DNA from: Veillonella parvula DSM 2008
GTDB taxonomy: Bacteria; Bacillota; Negativicutes; Veillonellales; Veillonellaceae
Assembly: GCF_000024945.1 (NCBI RefSeq)
Contig: NC_013520.1
Coordinates: 644,501 to 708,500 of the forward strand
DNA length: 64,000 nucleotides
Direction of reading: 5' to 3'
In this document: positions 63,550-64,000 of the stretch, piece after piece
Numbering within the stretch: the stretch's first letter is position 1
How the letters are laid out: each line of letters starts with the position of its first letter
Position numbers and translations under genes: made by a program
The notes under the pieces: generated by a model
What the model was told of the DNA's origin: nothing
The model's database searches: none
The model's input: the letters and a program-made list of their open reading frames with translations, nothing else

Positions 63550-64000
63550 ATGGAGTTTAATTGTTATGATGTCTTAGAGGTTCATGGCAGCCGCTATGTA
63601 ATCACTGAGAAAATTAAATACATAGAGATTATTCCAAAAGCAGATAAGGAACAATCCTATAGGGGCCAGCCGTCTATGACAAAATCACCAGGTGATTATT
63701 GGCATGAATATGGACTGGAGGCTGTTGAGGGAATTGATAAGATATGGTTAACTATTGAGTATAATGATAATGAATGGTGTACCGTATCTAGAACATCCTA
63801 TCATACACGGCCAGGTAAGGGTTTTACATTACATCAAATCGGATTAGAAAAGGTTGTCGATGTCGATGGTGAAAGTGGTGCCTCCGTAGGGGACCGCGCA
63901 GGATATCGAGAATATCAGCTGCCTTGTGAAGGTGGTGCTAGTGTATTCTTTGAAGAAGAGTGGTTTGAAGGTAAAAAAATGTTTGCCGAAGGGTCACGAG
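63550..64000 (+). CDS. Second DUF4178-like protein, 3' partial
   Basis: ATG 63550 follows GAGGG (63540-63544) and opens a frame that runs off the window (150 codons visible). MEFNCYDVLEVHGSRYVITEK, YWHEYGLEAVEGIDKIWLTI and YREYQLPCEGGASVFFEEEWFEG align by eye with MKFKCYDVVEIQGKRYVVGEV and matching segments of the protein at 60463-61509. It is a paralogue flanking the ATP-grasp gene on the other side. Confidence 0.75.
   Translation, partial: MEFNCYDVLEVHGSRYVITEKIKYIEIIPKADKEQSYRGQPSMTKSPGDYWHEYGLEAVEGIDKIWLTIEYNDNEWCTVSRTSYHTRPGKGFTLHQIGLEKVVDVDGESGASVGDRAGYREYQLPCEGGASVFFEEEWFEGKKMFAEGSR

Noticed and set aside
63480-63560. A 26-codon frame beginning ATG between the ATP-grasp gene and the second DUF4178-like gene
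   Set aside because: It has no RBS and overlaps the well-supported start at 63550; no evidence of coding.

Overview
The window is low-GC DNA that encodes both a Firmicutes-type core (WhiA, RapZ/YvcK, YlxM-Ffh-RpsP-KhpA-YlqD-RimM-TrmD, PyrR-type attenuation, PyrK/PyrD1B) and a complete Gram-negative outer-membrane and LPS assembly line. That combination, plus three tandem porins with an N-terminal SLH domain (OmpM type), points to a diderm Firmicute of the Negativicutes, most probably Veillonella. The assignment is from gene content and protein appearance only.

Region 1 (1-27755), nearly all on + and tightly packed, is the outer-membrane biogenesis supercluster. It holds tamB (5' end cut by the window), bamA, three OmpH/Skp-like genes, lpxD, an HtrB-like acyltransferase, lpxC-fabZ-lpxA, then lpxI-lpxB-msbA-waaA-lpxK-kdsB-kdsA-kdsD-kdsC, a second acyltransferase, lptC-lptA-lptB, one LptF/LptG-type permease and a DUF3084 protein. 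Together these cover lipid A precursor synthesis, Kdo synthesis and transfer, flipping by MsbA, Lpt export and Bam/Tam insertion of beta-barrels. A YqgF/RuvC-like protein, a YitT-family protein and a signal peptidase I follow a strong terminator.

Region 2 (27756-33170) carries three monocistronic ompM genes. Each has a TTTACA-17-bp promoter, a leader of roughly 150 nt and a terminator with a UUCG loop. The leaders share a 20-nt motif that is also an SD plus a start codon for a short upstream ORF (M-D-T-P). This is the most unusual signal in the window.

Region 3 (33400-40640) holds a Cof-type HAD phosphatase, rapZ-yvcK-whiA, and a 1015-residue secreted protein dominated by about 480 residues of Ala/Glu/Lys/Arg helix.

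Region 4 (40660-49190) is a pyrimidine operon, pyrB-pyrC-carA-carB-pyrK-pyrD, behind a complete PyrR-type attenuator (promoter, PyrR-binding loop, antiterminator, terminator).

Region 5 (49278-56061) is mixed: a LysR regulator (-), a 61-residue basic protein, a YigZ/IMPACT protein (-), a copper-type P1B ATPase, an ECF S component, and an RclA-like flavoprotein (-).

Region 6 (56290-60466) is the ylxM-ffh-rpsP-khpA-ylqD-rimM-trmD translation/secretion operon.

Region 7 (60463-64000) is an accessory module coupled to trmD: a DUF4178-like membrane protein, a small membrane protein, a glutathionylspermidine-synthase-like ATP-grasp enzyme, and a second DUF4178-like gene cut by the window end.

No rRNA, tRNA, CRISPR array, insertion sequence or prophage was seen.
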